A stretch of 61,557 nt of DNA from CAYOHP01 sp964403795 [NCBI: uncultured bacterium] (GTDB lineage Bacteria > Muiribacteriota > UBA6191 > CAZXTJ01). The DNA lies in the NCBI GenBank assembly GCA_964403795.1, contig CAYOHP010000028.1:1-61557 (forward strand), in the 5' to 3' direction. This document shows, piece by piece, positions 25,374-35,200 of the stretch. The stretch's first letter is position 1; every line of letters begins with the position of its first letter. The notes under the pieces were generated by a model. The model did no database searches and was not told the DNA's origin. It saw only the letters and a program-made list of their open reading frames with translations. The position numbers and the translations under genes were made by a program.

Positions 25374-26956
25374 GGGATCGCCTCCCTGGTCCAGAGGGGG
25401 CGTGGTCCGACCGAGACCAGGTACTCGCCGCGGGTACCCCGGTCGAGGGTCCGTCGCGGCGGCCACGACGCGTGCAGGCTCCGGTCGTATTCGAGGGCGC
25501 CATGGAGCGCCAGGTCCGCGCTCCCGGACCACGGCAGGATCAGGCTGCCCTTCAGGTGGGCGGAGGGTGCCATCCGGAGACGCCCGGGCCGGTGCGCGCC
25601 GTTTTGGGGCCCGAGCATGAGGATGGCGGCGGCGACCTTCCCTTCGACGTCCACGTCTCCCCCCAGGCTCACGATCACCAGGCGGTTCTCGCCCTGCGCC
25701 GCCTCCCAGTTGAGGTCGCGGAGTCGGATCCCGGCGCGACCGACCAGGAGCATCACCCGTCCCTGGAGTTCGCCCTCGAGCTCGACGGGCCGGGTGAAGC
25801 CGGTGGCATCCACGATCGCCTCGAGGCGGGCGCCGCGGGCCCTCCACTGGTGGAAGAACGGCTCCTGCTCGTCCGGTCGCAGGGTGACGCGAGCGAGGAA
25901 GTATCCGGGCTCGAGGCGCGGCAGGTAGGGCTCGATGCCGTCCCGCCACTTCCCGCCCAGGCGGTCGACGAGACTGATGACCCCGGAGCCGACCTGCCAG
26001 AGACGGTCGAAGAGATTGGAGTACTCGTCGACGAGCCAGTACCCGTGCTCGAGACGGCTGCGATCGACCCGGGCGTAGGCGGAGAACCCGGCCTCCCGGG
26101 CCTCGATCCTCTGCCGGATGCGGGCCAGCCCCGACTCGAGGTCGAGCTCCGCGAGGTCGAGCGCCTGGACCTCGGGGTCGATGCCGAGGATCGCCGCGCC
26201 GGACTCCGGGAAGGGAGGGAGACGGCGCCGTAGTTCGTCCCCGGGGACCATCCCGGTCACGATCTGTCCCAGCCAGCGGGCATCGGCAGCCGACAGCCCG
26301 GCGGGGTCGAGGGAGCGCAGGCGATCCAGGAGGGCCAGGTGCCCGCGGATCGCCTCCTCCCTCAGGAGGTTGGCAGCCCGGAGATCGAGGAGGGCCGAGG
26401 CATCGCCCAGGTAGAGTCCGAGCTGGTCGAAGGGCCGCGGCGGAGCCAGGAGCAGGACGCGGATCTCGTGGGCGGCCTCCATCTCCTTGCGGAGGCTCCC
26501 GGACCCGTCGGTGATCCCGACCGTGACGCCCAGTTCGAGGATGGCCGTCCACTCCTCGGTGCCGAGGGAGTCCAGGCATGCGCGGGGGAACCGGATCCTC
26601 GCCCGATGGGCGAGGATCCGGGAGGTCGCCCGGCCCGCGAAGCCGGCTCGGAGATCGCGCCAGCTCGGTTCGAGTGATGCGGCCGGGGCCGGCACCCAGG
26701 GTCCGAGGTCGAGCTCCTCAGGGAACGCGTCGAGCCGGGACCGCACCAGGCCCGCCAGGACGCCGCCTGCCCGGTTCACATCCTGCGAGATCCGGGCCGC
26801 CATCTCCCCGAGGGCCAGCTCGCCCTGGAGGCGAGCCAACGCCGAAAGCCGGCTGCGGTGGATCCTCCAGGTGGTCCGGAGGCCGAGTTCCTGCCGGAAG
26901 TAGCCGACCAGGACGAGGGTGGTGACCAGGACGAGCGCGGCCACCACGGCACCCAT
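25370..26956 (-). CDS. GspK-like pseudopilin-associated membrane protein (module B)
   Basis: About 528 residues or slightly more. A hydrophobic helix (GAVVAALVLVTTLVLVG) follows the basic RRG. A long periplasmic region with many Arg/Glu helices leads to a C-terminal beta-helix-like segment with LEGELQGRVMLLVGRAG and GDVDVEGKVAAAILM, matching the same place in the module A protein. The annotated ATG 26956 would remove the RRG processing site. CTG 26986 (nine bases after GGAGGG) or CTG 27019 (CTGA overlap with the upstream stop) would keep it and are more credible biologically. The gene heads a three-gene module with overlapping starts. Substrate or machine is unknown; no secretion ATPase or secretin is in the window. 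Confidence 0.75.
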   Translation of the reverse strand: MGAVVAALVLVTTLVLVGYFRQELGLRTTWRIHRSRLSALARLQGELALGEMAARISQDVNRAGGVLAGLVRSRLDAFPEELDLGPWVPAPAASLEPSWRDLRAGFAGRATSRILAHRARIRFPRACLDSLGTEEWTAILELGVTVGITDGSGSLRKEMEAAHEIRVLLLAPPRPFDQLGLYLGDASALLDLRAANLLREEAIRGHLALLDRLRSLDPAGLSAADARWLGQIVTGMVPGDELRRRLPPFPESGAAILGIDPEVQALDLAELDLESGLARIRQRIEAREAGFSAYARVDRSRLEHGYWLVDEYSNLFDRLWQVGSGVISLVDRLGGKWRDGIEPYLPRLEPGYFLARVTLRPDEQEPFFHQWRARGARLEAIVDATGFTRPVELEGELQGRVMLLVGRAGIRLRDLNWEAAQGENRLVIVSLGGDVDVEGKVAAAILMLGPQNGAHRPGRLRMAPSAHLKGSLILPWSGSADLALHGALEYDRSLHASWPPRRTLDRGTRGEYLVSVGPRPLWTREAIP

Positions 26957-27015
26957 GCCCCGTCGGGCGCCTCTCGCGGCTTCCAGGGTGGACTTCCCTC
27001 CGGAGGGCTTGCGGA

Positions 27016-27930
27016 TCAGCCACCCCCGGCGTTCGGATCGGAGGTGGAGGATGGATCCACGGGCCCTGCGGTAGGCGCGCCCGGGTAGTTCACCGCGATG
27101 GTGGTGTCGGTCGAGCACCCGAACTCCTCGTCCACCAGTCGGGCGGCCTCGTCCGAGGGGACGAACGCCTTCCTCCATCGCATCTCGCTGGCGTCGCCCA
27201 GCCGGTAGTAGGTCACGAGCTCCGCGAGGTGCTCCGGGGCCTTGGCGAACGAGTAGTCGGTGGGATGGGAGGAGTCGCCGGTCCCGCTGGCCGCGAGCAG
27301 AGACCGGGCGAACTCCGGATCGGCCGCCATGGTGAGGTGGTGGGCGAACTCGTGGCAGATGGTGTGGTCGAAGATGGCCTCCGACCGCGCCGACTGGGCG
27401 TAGAGGGTGATGCGACCGCCGGACCAGGTCCCCAGGATGCTCTGCCGCCCGTCCACCTGGACGATCTGGATGTCGCGCATCCCCTGGAGGTGGCCCGCGC
27501 AGTAGCCGCACTTCCGCAGTGCCTGGGCCACCGTCTCGATGTTGGCCGAGGTCGCACCCGAGCCTCCGACCGGCATGTCCACCCGGTTGCCGGACTGGGG
27601 CTTCGAGTCGGGCATGGGGCGGTCCGGTGGCGGCAAGGTGGAGCGGGGCGGTCCCTCGGAACCGGGGACCGACGAGCCGCCGGGAGCCAGGTCGGGCGGA
27701 GGGGACGCACCGCCGGGTCCGGGTCTCCCGGGGACCCGGTAGCCGTTGTCCCGGTAGGCCGCCCCGAACTCGTTGAGCTGGGGGACGCGGGTGTGGCACG
27801 AGCCGCACCCCAGACCCTCCTTCTCGGCATAGCGGGGTCGGGCCCGGGCCTCGCCCGGACCGATCGCGAGCAGGACGAGGAGGGCGAGCCCCGAGCGAGC
27901 CAGCCTGGGACCGGGTGGGAGGACCGGCAT
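27016..27930 (-). CDS. Secreted protein with c-heme motif and HExxH metalloprotease motif
   Basis: A 304-residue protein with a signal peptide (about 1-30). A CGSCH c-heme site follows in LGCGSCHTRVPQLNEFGAAY, the C-x2-CH...P-LN-FG pattern of a common cytochrome family. Next come a Pro-rich linker, CGYCAGH (CxxC pair) and a zinc-peptidase-like HEFAHH (HExxH) with a possible third ligand in PEHLAELV. Known families carry one or the other; a combined heme/Zn protein would be unusual. The stop at 27016 lies beside the pseudopilin module B start, so it may be the first gene of that operon. ATG 27930 follows AGGA. It is equally possible that the HExxH domain is inactive. Confidence 0.75.
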   Translation of the reverse strand: MPVLPPGPRLARSGLALLVLLAIGPGEARARPRYAEKEGLGCGSCHTRVPQLNEFGAAYRDNGYRVPGRPGPGGASPPPDLAPGGSSVPGSEGPPRSTLPPPDRPMPDSKPQSGNRVDMPVGGSGATSANIETVAQALRKCGYCAGHLQGMRDIQIVQVDGRQSILGTWSGGRITLYAQSARSEAIFDHTICHEFAHHLTMAADPEFARSLLAASGTGDSSHPTDYSFAKAPEHLAELVTYYRLGDASEMRWRKAFVPSDEAARLVDEEFGCSTDTTIAVNYPGAPTAGPVDPSSTSDPNAGGG

Positions 27931-28077
27931 GGAGATTCCTCTCGGAATGGACGGGGGCCGCTCCAGGGTCCCCTCTCTCGAGGAGAGGACGCGCCGGGAA
28001 GGCTGCTGGGATAGTTCCGGCCGGGTGCGGGAACTCACGCCCGCGCGGCTCGGCGCACCGGAACTCCGGCCTCGGGG

Positions 28078-29244
28078 TCAGCCGACCGCGATTGCCTCCA
28101 CCTCGAAGCAGAGATCGGGGCGGCAGATGTCTGCGAGCACCGGAACCAGCGGCATGGTCGGGAGGTCGAGCAGACGAGCGACTTCCCCGAGCGCCCTGGC
28201 GACCCCCGCATCCTTGCAGTAGGCCGCGCCCTGGACGATGTCCCGAAGTCCCAGTCCCTGTCCCTCGAGCAGCGCAGCCACGTTCAACAGGGTCTCGAGG
28301 ACCTGGCCTTCAGGATCGTCGGCATGGGTGCTCCGACCCTCCCGGTCGATGCTGGCGGTTCCCGAGACGTAGACGCAGGCGCGATCCTGACCCTCGACCC
28401 GCATCCCCCGCGAGAACCGGGAACCGTAGGCGGGTGCCTCGTTCTGCCGGGGGTTGCGGATCCGTACCGGCGGTGCGCTCCCGCGGGGTGCGACCGCCAG
28501 CAGGTCCAGGAAGCACTCCTCGCGCTCATGGCGTGCCGCCTGGATCCCGGTGCTGGCGGGGAGACGGTCGGCTGGTCCCGGCTGGAGCCAACCGAACTCC
28601 CGGAAGCACTCCGATCTTGCCCGATTGAAGTCGTCGTACCAGTCCAGCAGTCGCGGCATGAAGATCCAGGTCCGGATCACGTCGGTGAAGGCCATTCCCT
28701 CGGCGACGAGGACGGAGGCGGCCTCCCGGAACATCCGTTCCGCCTGGGCCCGGGGAGCCGGGCACTGGATCGGTCCGGAGGCGCCCGGGGGGTGCTGGGA
28801 CGGATCCAGACCCGAGACCCCGGAGAGATAGAGGCGCCTCTCGGAGGGAGTCTCGACCACCGCGCCCCGCGGCGATCCGTGGTCTCCCAGGGAGCGGACC
28901 CGGACTCCGGGGCCGAGGGACGTGGCGAGGGTGACATGCACGCCGGCGAGTCCACATTCCCGGGGCGGACCTCCGTGGAGCACGGTAAGGGGGTTCTCAC
29001 CCTGGCCGGGCAGGCTCGCCCAGGCCTGCTCCCGGATGGCCATGGCCTCGTCCCTGCGGTCGCGGGAGACCATGACGCGCTCCGAGAGGACCACGCATCC
29101 CGGCTCGGAGCAGCGGCGAGCCAATCGCTCCCAGGCCAGGGCGAGCTCCTCGCGGGGCCAGGCGGGGTCGGGCGGGAGGAGTGTGAGGAAGCTCTCCGTC
29201 CAACCGTGGTGGGCGATCGATGCCTCGTAAAAGTGGCTCTGCAA
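28078..29244 (-). CDS. RidA/YjgF-fold protein, chorismatase-like
   Basis: A 388-residue protein. The C-terminal half has RidA/YjgF features: LYLSGVSGLD, ACVYVSGTASID, LETLLNVAALLEGQGLGLRDIVQGAAYCKD and the closing DLCFEVEAIAVG. Its middle (RTWIFMPRLLDWYDDFNRARS, PASTGI) resembles the FkbO/Hyg5 chorismatase family, which has the same fold. Chorismatases hydrolyse chorismate; the substrate here is unproven. The start TTG 29244 is six bases after GGAG; nearby ATG/GTG starts give a poor N-terminus. The 119-bp gap to the cytochrome operon is divergent, so both promoters should lie there. Confidence 0.65.
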   Translation of the reverse strand: MQSHFYEASIAHHGWTESFLTLLPPDPAWPREELALAWERLARRCSEPGCVVLSERVMVSRDRRDEAMAIREQAWASLPGQGENPLTVLHGGPPRECGLAGVHVTLATSLGPGVRVRSLGDHGSPRGAVVETPSERRLYLSGVSGLDPSQHPPGASGPIQCPAPRAQAERMFREAASVLVAEGMAFTDVIRTWIFMPRLLDWYDDFNRARSECFREFGWLQPGPADRLPASTGIQAARHEREECFLDLLAVAPRGSAPPVRIRNPRQNEAPAYGSRFSRGMRVEGQDRACVYVSGTASIDREGRSTHADDPEGQVLETLLNVAALLEGQGLGLRDIVQGAAYCKDAGVARALGEVARLLDLPTMPLVPVLADICRPDLCFEVEAIAVG

Positions 29245-29423
29245 GCGGATCTCCGGAGGTCCCGGCGGGAGTGTACCGGAACACCTCGAGGACCTGGTGG
29301 AACGGATCGGGAGGTACTGTCGGGTGACGGCGGAGGGACCCGCCCCGGGGAGGTGGTCGGATCCTGGCGCGCAGCGCGTCCTGGCGACGCACTCGGGCTG
29401 CAGCCCTCGCACTCCGGATCGGA

Positions 29424-32246
29424 GTGGCAGCCTCGACCTGCCTTGCCTCCGGGTGGAAGCGGGACCTGGATCCGGTACGGGATCCTGCGCCGAGGATGGA
29501 GCGGCAGCCGCGGAGGTCCCGACCAGTGCGGGTCGTTGCCGATCCCGAGGGATCGCGACTGTGGGTGAGCCTGGAAGGCAGGGAGATCGACCCCGGGCAT
29601 GAGGTGCTCGAGATCGCGCTGCCGGAGGGGAGCGTGCGGGCCCGCATCCCGGTGGGCTCGTCGCCCCAGGGCATGGCGCTCCACCCCTCGGGGCGATGGC
29701 TGCTGGTGGCCGCCCGGTTCTCGAACTACCTGAGCGTGATCGAGACCTCCGGTGCCCGGGTCGTCGCCGACATCGAGGTGCCCTTCTACTGCGAGGACCT
29801 GGTCGTGTCCGCCGACGGAAGGACGCTGTACGCCAGCAACTCGTGGAAGGACCAGGTCCTGGTGGTCGACCTGGAGATCCGCGAGGGAGTCCTGTCGGGC
29901 AGGATGCGGGATCTCGGGATGGGGGGGAGGAGATTCACGGGAGAGGGATCGGGCGGGCATCCGGCACCGGCCCGGGAGCCTGCGCCCTGGAGCGTGCTCA
30001 AGGCCCGCTGCGGATCCCAGGCATGCCACATGTTCCCTCGGGCAGGGTTCGTGGCGGGCACCGACCCGGATCGGGCGTATCGGTCGGCGCTCGCCCACCT
30101 GTCGCCCGGGGATCCCGAGGCCAGCGTGCTCCTCCGGATCGCGACCCCCGCCGGCCGGGGCGGCCTCGCCGGACTCATGGATCACCGGGATCATCCCGGG
30201 GGTCCCGTCTTCGAGGAGCCGGATCGGGATCCCGACTACCAGCTCCTCCACCGGTGGATCGCGGAGGGCGTCCCGGGGCCCGGGGTGCCGGTCGGATCGA
30301 GGCCGCGCGACCTCCTGCTGGCTCCGGACGGCTCGCACCTGTTCGTCGCCAATACGGGCAGCCTCGACGTCTCGGTGCTCGACCTGACGACGCTGCGCCA
30401 GGAGCGCAGGATCGCCATGCAGTCCCCGGTCAACGACCTGGCGTGGGACCGGGATGGGGGGGAGGCGCGCCTGGTGATGGCCACCCTGGGAATCGGGAGC
30501 GGCCATCCCGCCGTCCGTGATCCCGTCCGCGAAGGATGGGTCAAGCCGGCGCCCGACACCCGCGCCCCGGAGCGCCGCTGGAGCGGTCCGTGGCCGACCG
30601 CAGACATGAGCGAATTCCGGAGCCCGGACTCGGCACGGGTCCTGGGCGCCAGCGAGCAGGACCCCCTGGGACCGTTCGATGCCGTGGACGGCACCGTCGA
30701 GGAGGGGCCCCGCGACGTCGCCAGCGACCTGGTGGTGGCCTCGCCCAGGGTTGCATCGGTGCTCGGGTATCGAGCGGACGAGGAGGCGACCCGGTACACC
30801 TCGGACAGCCAGGAGGCGCTGCCCGGCGACGTGAAGGGGGCCATCCTCCCCGGCTTGATGAAGGTGGCGGGGTCCTTCCCGGAGCAGATCACCCGACGCG
30901 GCGACCGGGTCTTCGTGACCATGGCCGCCACCAACCAGGTCCAGGAGTGGGCCGTCAGGCCCAAGGCGCCCCCGGAGGGCCGCCTCGAGCCGGTGGGTGT
31001 CCTCCCGACCGGCTTCGGACCGGCCGGTGTGGCGGTCGCCGGGGACTGGCTGGTGGTGGCGGACCGCCTGGGAGGAACCCTGACCCTCCACCACCTGGCC
31101 TCCGAACTCACCCGAAGGGTGGCTCTCGATCCCGACCTCCCGGAGTACCCGGCGACCGACTTCGAGCGGGGAGAGGTCGTGGCGGAGACTGCGCTCTTCG
31201 CCCTCGACCAGGACCAGAGCTGCCTCCACTGCCACACCCGCCACTCCTCGGACGGAAAGCGCTGGAGCAACAAGGCCACCGTCGGATCCGGGTGGCGCGG
31301 CGAGGACCGCTTCGGCGGGAGCCGGGAGATCCCCGATCTCCGGGCCCTGGTCCAGGAGAAGCCGCTGGAACTCGAGGGAGTGAACGACCCCTACGAGATG
31401 ACGTTCCAGGTCCACGCCATGATGCCGCTCGTGGACTTTGCGGGCGAGACGCCGTCCGGCGACTTCCGCGGTGTGACGGCGACCGCCGAGGAGCGCGCCG
31501 GATTCCGGTTCGGGGCTGCCCACGAGGTGAAGCCGGGCGAGAAGCTCCGGGTCGCACCGGATGTGGATCTCCGGGACCTGATCGCGCGCAGGTCCCGATT
31601 CCTCGCCGAGGCGGGACGCCGGTGGTTCGGGAAGCCGGTCGGGTTCGAGGAAATCGTGCGGCTGCTCGGGGTCTGGCTGGAAGGGGAGTCGCGGCTCCTG
31701 CCCAATCCGGTCGATCGGCGCGATCCGATGGTGACGGAGGGAAGGCTGGTCTTCGAGAGTCCGGAGGTCGGGTGCTCTTCATGCCACCCGGCGCCCGCCT
31801 TCACCGAGAGAGGACTGTCCCCGGAGCTCGGTCCGACCTTTCCTCCCGTGGTGAGCGCGGCACCCCGGGATCGCACCGCCACCCTGGTCAGCGCCCGCTA
31901 TCTCGACCGGGTGAGGTACCGGATCCCCGCGCCTGCCGGAGCGGATCCCGGGAGGATCGAACGGCGGGAAGGGTTCTACGTGGCACCGTCGCTGCGCGGC
32001 CTGTGGGCACGGCCTCCGAGCTTCCTCCACCATGGACATGCGGTGAGCCTCCGGGAGGTCCTCTGCACGCCCCGGCATACGGCCCTCCGCAGGTTCCCGG
32101 AGGAGCGGCACGACATCCCCCGGCCGGGACGATGGGAGATCGGGCAGAACGCCATCGGCGCCATCCCGGACACCCACGGAGGCACCTCGCACCTCTCCAC
32201 CTGGGAGATCGAGTGCCTGCTGGCCTACCTCGGGAGCATCGAGTGA
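29424..32246 (+). CDS. Beta-propeller multi-c-heme cytochrome
   Basis: About 940 residues. The N-terminal and central parts contain propeller blades of the YVTN/NHL kind (for example GSSPQGMALHPSGRWLLVAA, SADGRTLYASNSWKDQVLVV, DGSHLFVANTGSLDVSVLD). Heme sites are CGSQACH (CX4CH, residue 196), CLHCH (600) and CSSCH (784), the last two in a MauG/diheme-peroxidase-like C-terminal region with REGFYVAPSLRGLWARPPSFLHHG. A DPDYQLLHRWI segment follows the CX4CH site. GTG 29424 lacks an export signal. An in-frame CTG at 29364, ten bases after GGGGAGG, would add a basic, Ala/Leu-rich signal ending ASTC and is my preferred start. The stop overlaps the next gene (GTGA). It is probably an outer-membrane or periplasmic redox protein. 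Confidence 0.82.
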   Translation: MAASTCLASGWKRDLDPVRDPAPRMERQPRRSRPVRVVADPEGSRLWVSLEGREIDPGHEVLEIALPEGSVRARIPVGSSPQGMALHPSGRWLLVAARFSNYLSVIETSGARVVADIEVPFYCEDLVVSADGRTLYASNSWKDQVLVVDLEIREGVLSGRMRDLGMGGRRFTGEGSGGHPAPAREPAPWSVLKARCGSQACHMFPRAGFVAGTDPDRAYRSALAHLSPGDPEASVLLRIATPAGRGGLAGLMDHRDHPGGPVFEEPDRDPDYQLLHRWIAEGVPGPGVPVGSRPRDLLLAPDGSHLFVANTGSLDVSVLDLTTLRQERRIAMQSPVNDLAWDRDGGEARLVMATLGIGSGHPAVRDPVREGWVKPAPDTRAPERRWSGPWPTADMSEFRSPDSARVLGASEQDPLGPFDAVDGTVEEGPRDVASDLVVASPRVASVLGYRADEEATRYTSDSQEALPGDVKGAILPGLMKVAGSFPEQITRRGDRVFVTMAATNQVQEWAVRPKAPPEGRLEPVGVLPTGFGPAGVAVAGDWLVVADRLGGTLTLHHLASELTRRVALDPDLPEYPATDFERGEVVAETALFALDQDQSCLHCHTRHSSDGKRWSNKATVGSGWRGEDRFGGSREIPDLRALVQEKPLELEGVNDPYEMTFQVHAMMPLVDFAGETPSGDFRGVTATAEERAGFRFGAAHEVKPGEKLRVAPDVDLRDLIARRSRFLAEAGRRWFGKPVGFEEIVRLLGVWLEGESRLLPNPVDRRDPMVTEGRLVFESPEVGCSSCHPAPAFTERGLSPELGPTFPPVVSAAPRDRTATLVSARYLDRVRYRIPAPAGADPGRIERREGFYVAPSLRGLWARPPSFLHHGHAVSLREVLCTPRHTALRRFPEERHDIPRPGRWEIGQNAIGAIPDTHGGTSHLSTWEIECLLAYLGSIE

Positions 32247-35200
32247 TCCGCCTGCTGGTGGCGCTGCTGCTGTCGGTGGCGATGGCCGGCCTGCCGGGAT
32301 GCGGCACTCCGGATCCGCAGGGGAGCCTGGGTGCGAGCCAGTCGGAGGATCTCGCGTCGCGCTTCCGGGAGACGGTGGTTCCCGTCCTCGATGCGCGTTG
32401 CGGGTCGTGCCACGCGATCCGACCCTGGGAGACCGAGAGCGAGATCCGTCCCCGACTCGGATGGTCCTCGGACGAGGCGGGGAAGCTCTCGAGTCGCGAG
32501 CTGGCGGAGGCCTGCCGGCGTCGGCTCGTGGGCGAGACGATCCGACGAGGGAAGCCGTTCGCCGCGCTCGACCGGGCGGGCCACCCGTTGGAGAGCCCCC
32601 TCCTCAGGGCACCGCTGGCCGGGGCCTGGTCGGGAGTCCCTGTCGAGGGCGCCCATCCCGAGATCTTCGCGGATCCCGAGGATCCCGACTTCCGGAAGCT
32701 CAGGATCTGGGTGGAGGCGGAACTGGCGGGCGACGGAGTGCGCCCCCTGGAACTCGAGAGCCCAGCCGAGCGGTACTTCGCGGAGGCTGCGACGCCAGTC
32801 CTGGTGCGGAGGGGGTGCTTCGCCGCCAGCTGCCACGGGAGCCGCTCGCCGGGGATCCTGCTGTTCCGCCTCGATCCGGGCCTGGCCGCGGTCCCGGGAA
32901 GGTTCACGCCCCGGATCCACCGCAGGAACCGGACCGAGGTTCTGGGAGTCTTCACCCGCCTCATCAATCCGCACGGGGATCCCGACGAGTCGAACCAGCT
33001 GAAGAAGTGCATCCCCCTCTCCGAGGGAGGGCTGGTCCACCGGGCCGGGAACGAGTTCCTGAGGAAGGGCGATCCCGACTACCGGATCCTGAGGCGCTGG
33101 ATCGAACTGGAGCAGGAGGAGCTCCGGCAGCGGACCGGTGCCCCGCTGGGAGAGACCAGGGGCATCGTGTTCGTACGCCGGCCGCGAGCCAGTCCGGAGC
33201 GCTTCTTCGAGGACGGCGACTTCCTCCCCGGCGGAGACCTCTGGTGGCGACGACCCGACGGACGCGAGCAGAACCTGACCGCCCATCTCCATCCCCATGG
33301 GCCGGTCGACATCCGGGCGCCGGACGTGAGCTATGACGCGAGCCGGGTCGTCTTCTCGATGCGGCGGGCGGCCGACCAGCCTGCCGACCTCTGGGAGGTG
33401 GAGCTCGCCACCGGCAAGGCGCGCCAGCTGACCTTCTCGGATCGCCCCGGCGTGTCCTATCTCGACCCCCTGTACGTGCCGGATCCCGATGACGCGGCGG
33501 GCGGGGACCTCGGCCGGGTGGCGATCGTGATGGTCTCGAATCGCGAGGGGGAACGCTGCGTCTCCAGTCCGGCCTGGATCCTCGGAGAGGCGGAGTCGGG
33601 GACCCGCGAGTCGATCTTCGACCGCCAGCGGACCGAGGCGCCTCCGGGACTGGCCGGTCGCGAGATCGAGATCCTGAGGGGGGCCGGGAAGGGCTACCGG
33701 GGACGGATCCGGCTCCACGAAGCCCGCCGCCTCCACCTGGATCCCCCGGCCGGAGTCCCTCTCGACTCCACCACGACCTACATGGTCCGAGGCGAGCCCC
33801 GGTGGGCCGACAAGTTCGATGCCTACCGGATGCGGCACGCCCCGGCCGGGAGCGAGCGGGCGACCTTCGAGACGACCTTGAAGCGCCTGACCTACTCGCC
33901 GTCGCAGGTCCGGCGCCCCACCATGCGGAGTTCGGGTCGCTACGTCTACACCGCGCTCCGGACCGGCTGGCAGGGCGGCCTCCCCTACTTCCAGGGAGGA
34001 CTCTGGCGAAGCCATCTCGACGGGTGCGACTTCAAGCAGCACAACGGCAACCGATCGGTGGTCCCGATCCATGCCGACGACCGCGAGCTCCCCGACGGGA
34101 TGGAGGCGCGGATCGGGAGGGACTCCGAGAGCTTCTGGGGAGGCGCCCTGCTGCTCTCGGACTTCCGCGTCGGACCTCCGATCGAGACCGACAATCCCTA
34201 CGACGACCTCGACCATCCCTTCTCCGACGTGGACCACCGGAGCGGGGCGACGGTGCACCCCTTCGAGCCGGTGGCCAACCCGAGTTCCCTGACCAGGCCG
34301 ATCGCGGGATGGATCAGCCTGGATCCGCAGGCGGAGTGGGGAGGACGGACCGTCAGGTCCTACCGGGATCCCTATCCCCTTCCCGACGGTGGTCTGCTGG
34401 TGGCGCGGACGTCGGGCCTGACGCCCTTCGACCTCTCGGACCCCGAGGCTGCGCCCGACTTCGACATCGTGCGGGTGACCCCGGATCCGGCCTGGCAATC
34501 GGAGTACGGACACTTCCGGGAGCAGGGACGGCTGGCGGCCGAGGAGCGGGACCTCATCAGCCGGATCGTGCGTCCCCTCGAGGAGATGGGATTCCGGCGC
34601 GGACGTCTCCGGTTCGAGACGGTCGTCTCCGGACCCGAGAGCGAGCTCTGGCCCAGGCCGGTCTGGGTGAGGGCGAAGGAGCCGGTGACGAGGAAGCTCA
34701 ATCCGGCCGTCGAACGGTACGGGCCACCCGCCCAGGTGAGGGGGTTCGAGGGGTACCCGGAGGGAACCCCGGCTGTCGTCGTGAACTACGACCACCTGAT
34801 GATCGACCACCTCGGGCAGTCCATGATCGCGGCCGGCGTGCAGCACCTGGCTGCGGCCCGATGCCCCGCCTGCGGGGGCGGGACCGCCGAGGACCACCAG
34901 GTGACCTGGGTCAGGATCGTGGGAGGGCGTCCGGGATCGCAGCAGTCGGGATCGCCGGAGTCCGACGACCTGGAGCGCTTCATGATCGGCGAGGTCCCGC
35001 TGGCGTCGGACGGGTCCTTCTACGTGGAGATCCCTTCCGGAACGCCCTTCCACCTCCAGTCGCTGAATCCCTCCCGCATGGCGGTGCGCACCTCGAGCCG
35101 CTGGCGCTATCTGCAGCCGGGCGAGAAGCACCGGATGTCGATGTCGAGGAAGCTCTTCCCGCAGGCGTGCGGGGCCTGTCACGGGGGCATGACCGGCGAC

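Noticed and set aside
24954-26579. An extended pseudopilin frame of 541 codons
   Set aside because: The upstream part is a shadow of the GspK-like gene; the prepilin leader begins at TTG 25373.
30536-32242. A longer reading of the HzsA-like frame extending 1.7 kb upstream
   Set aside because: It would be out of frame with the propeller cytochrome and contains Arg/Gly/Pro-rich low-complexity sequence. The lipoprotein signal at GTG 32243 marks the real start.
34863-34880. CPACGGG in the HzsA-like protein as another heme site
   Set aside because: No His follows the second Cys, so it does not fit CXXCH or CX4CH; it may bind metal or form a disulfide.
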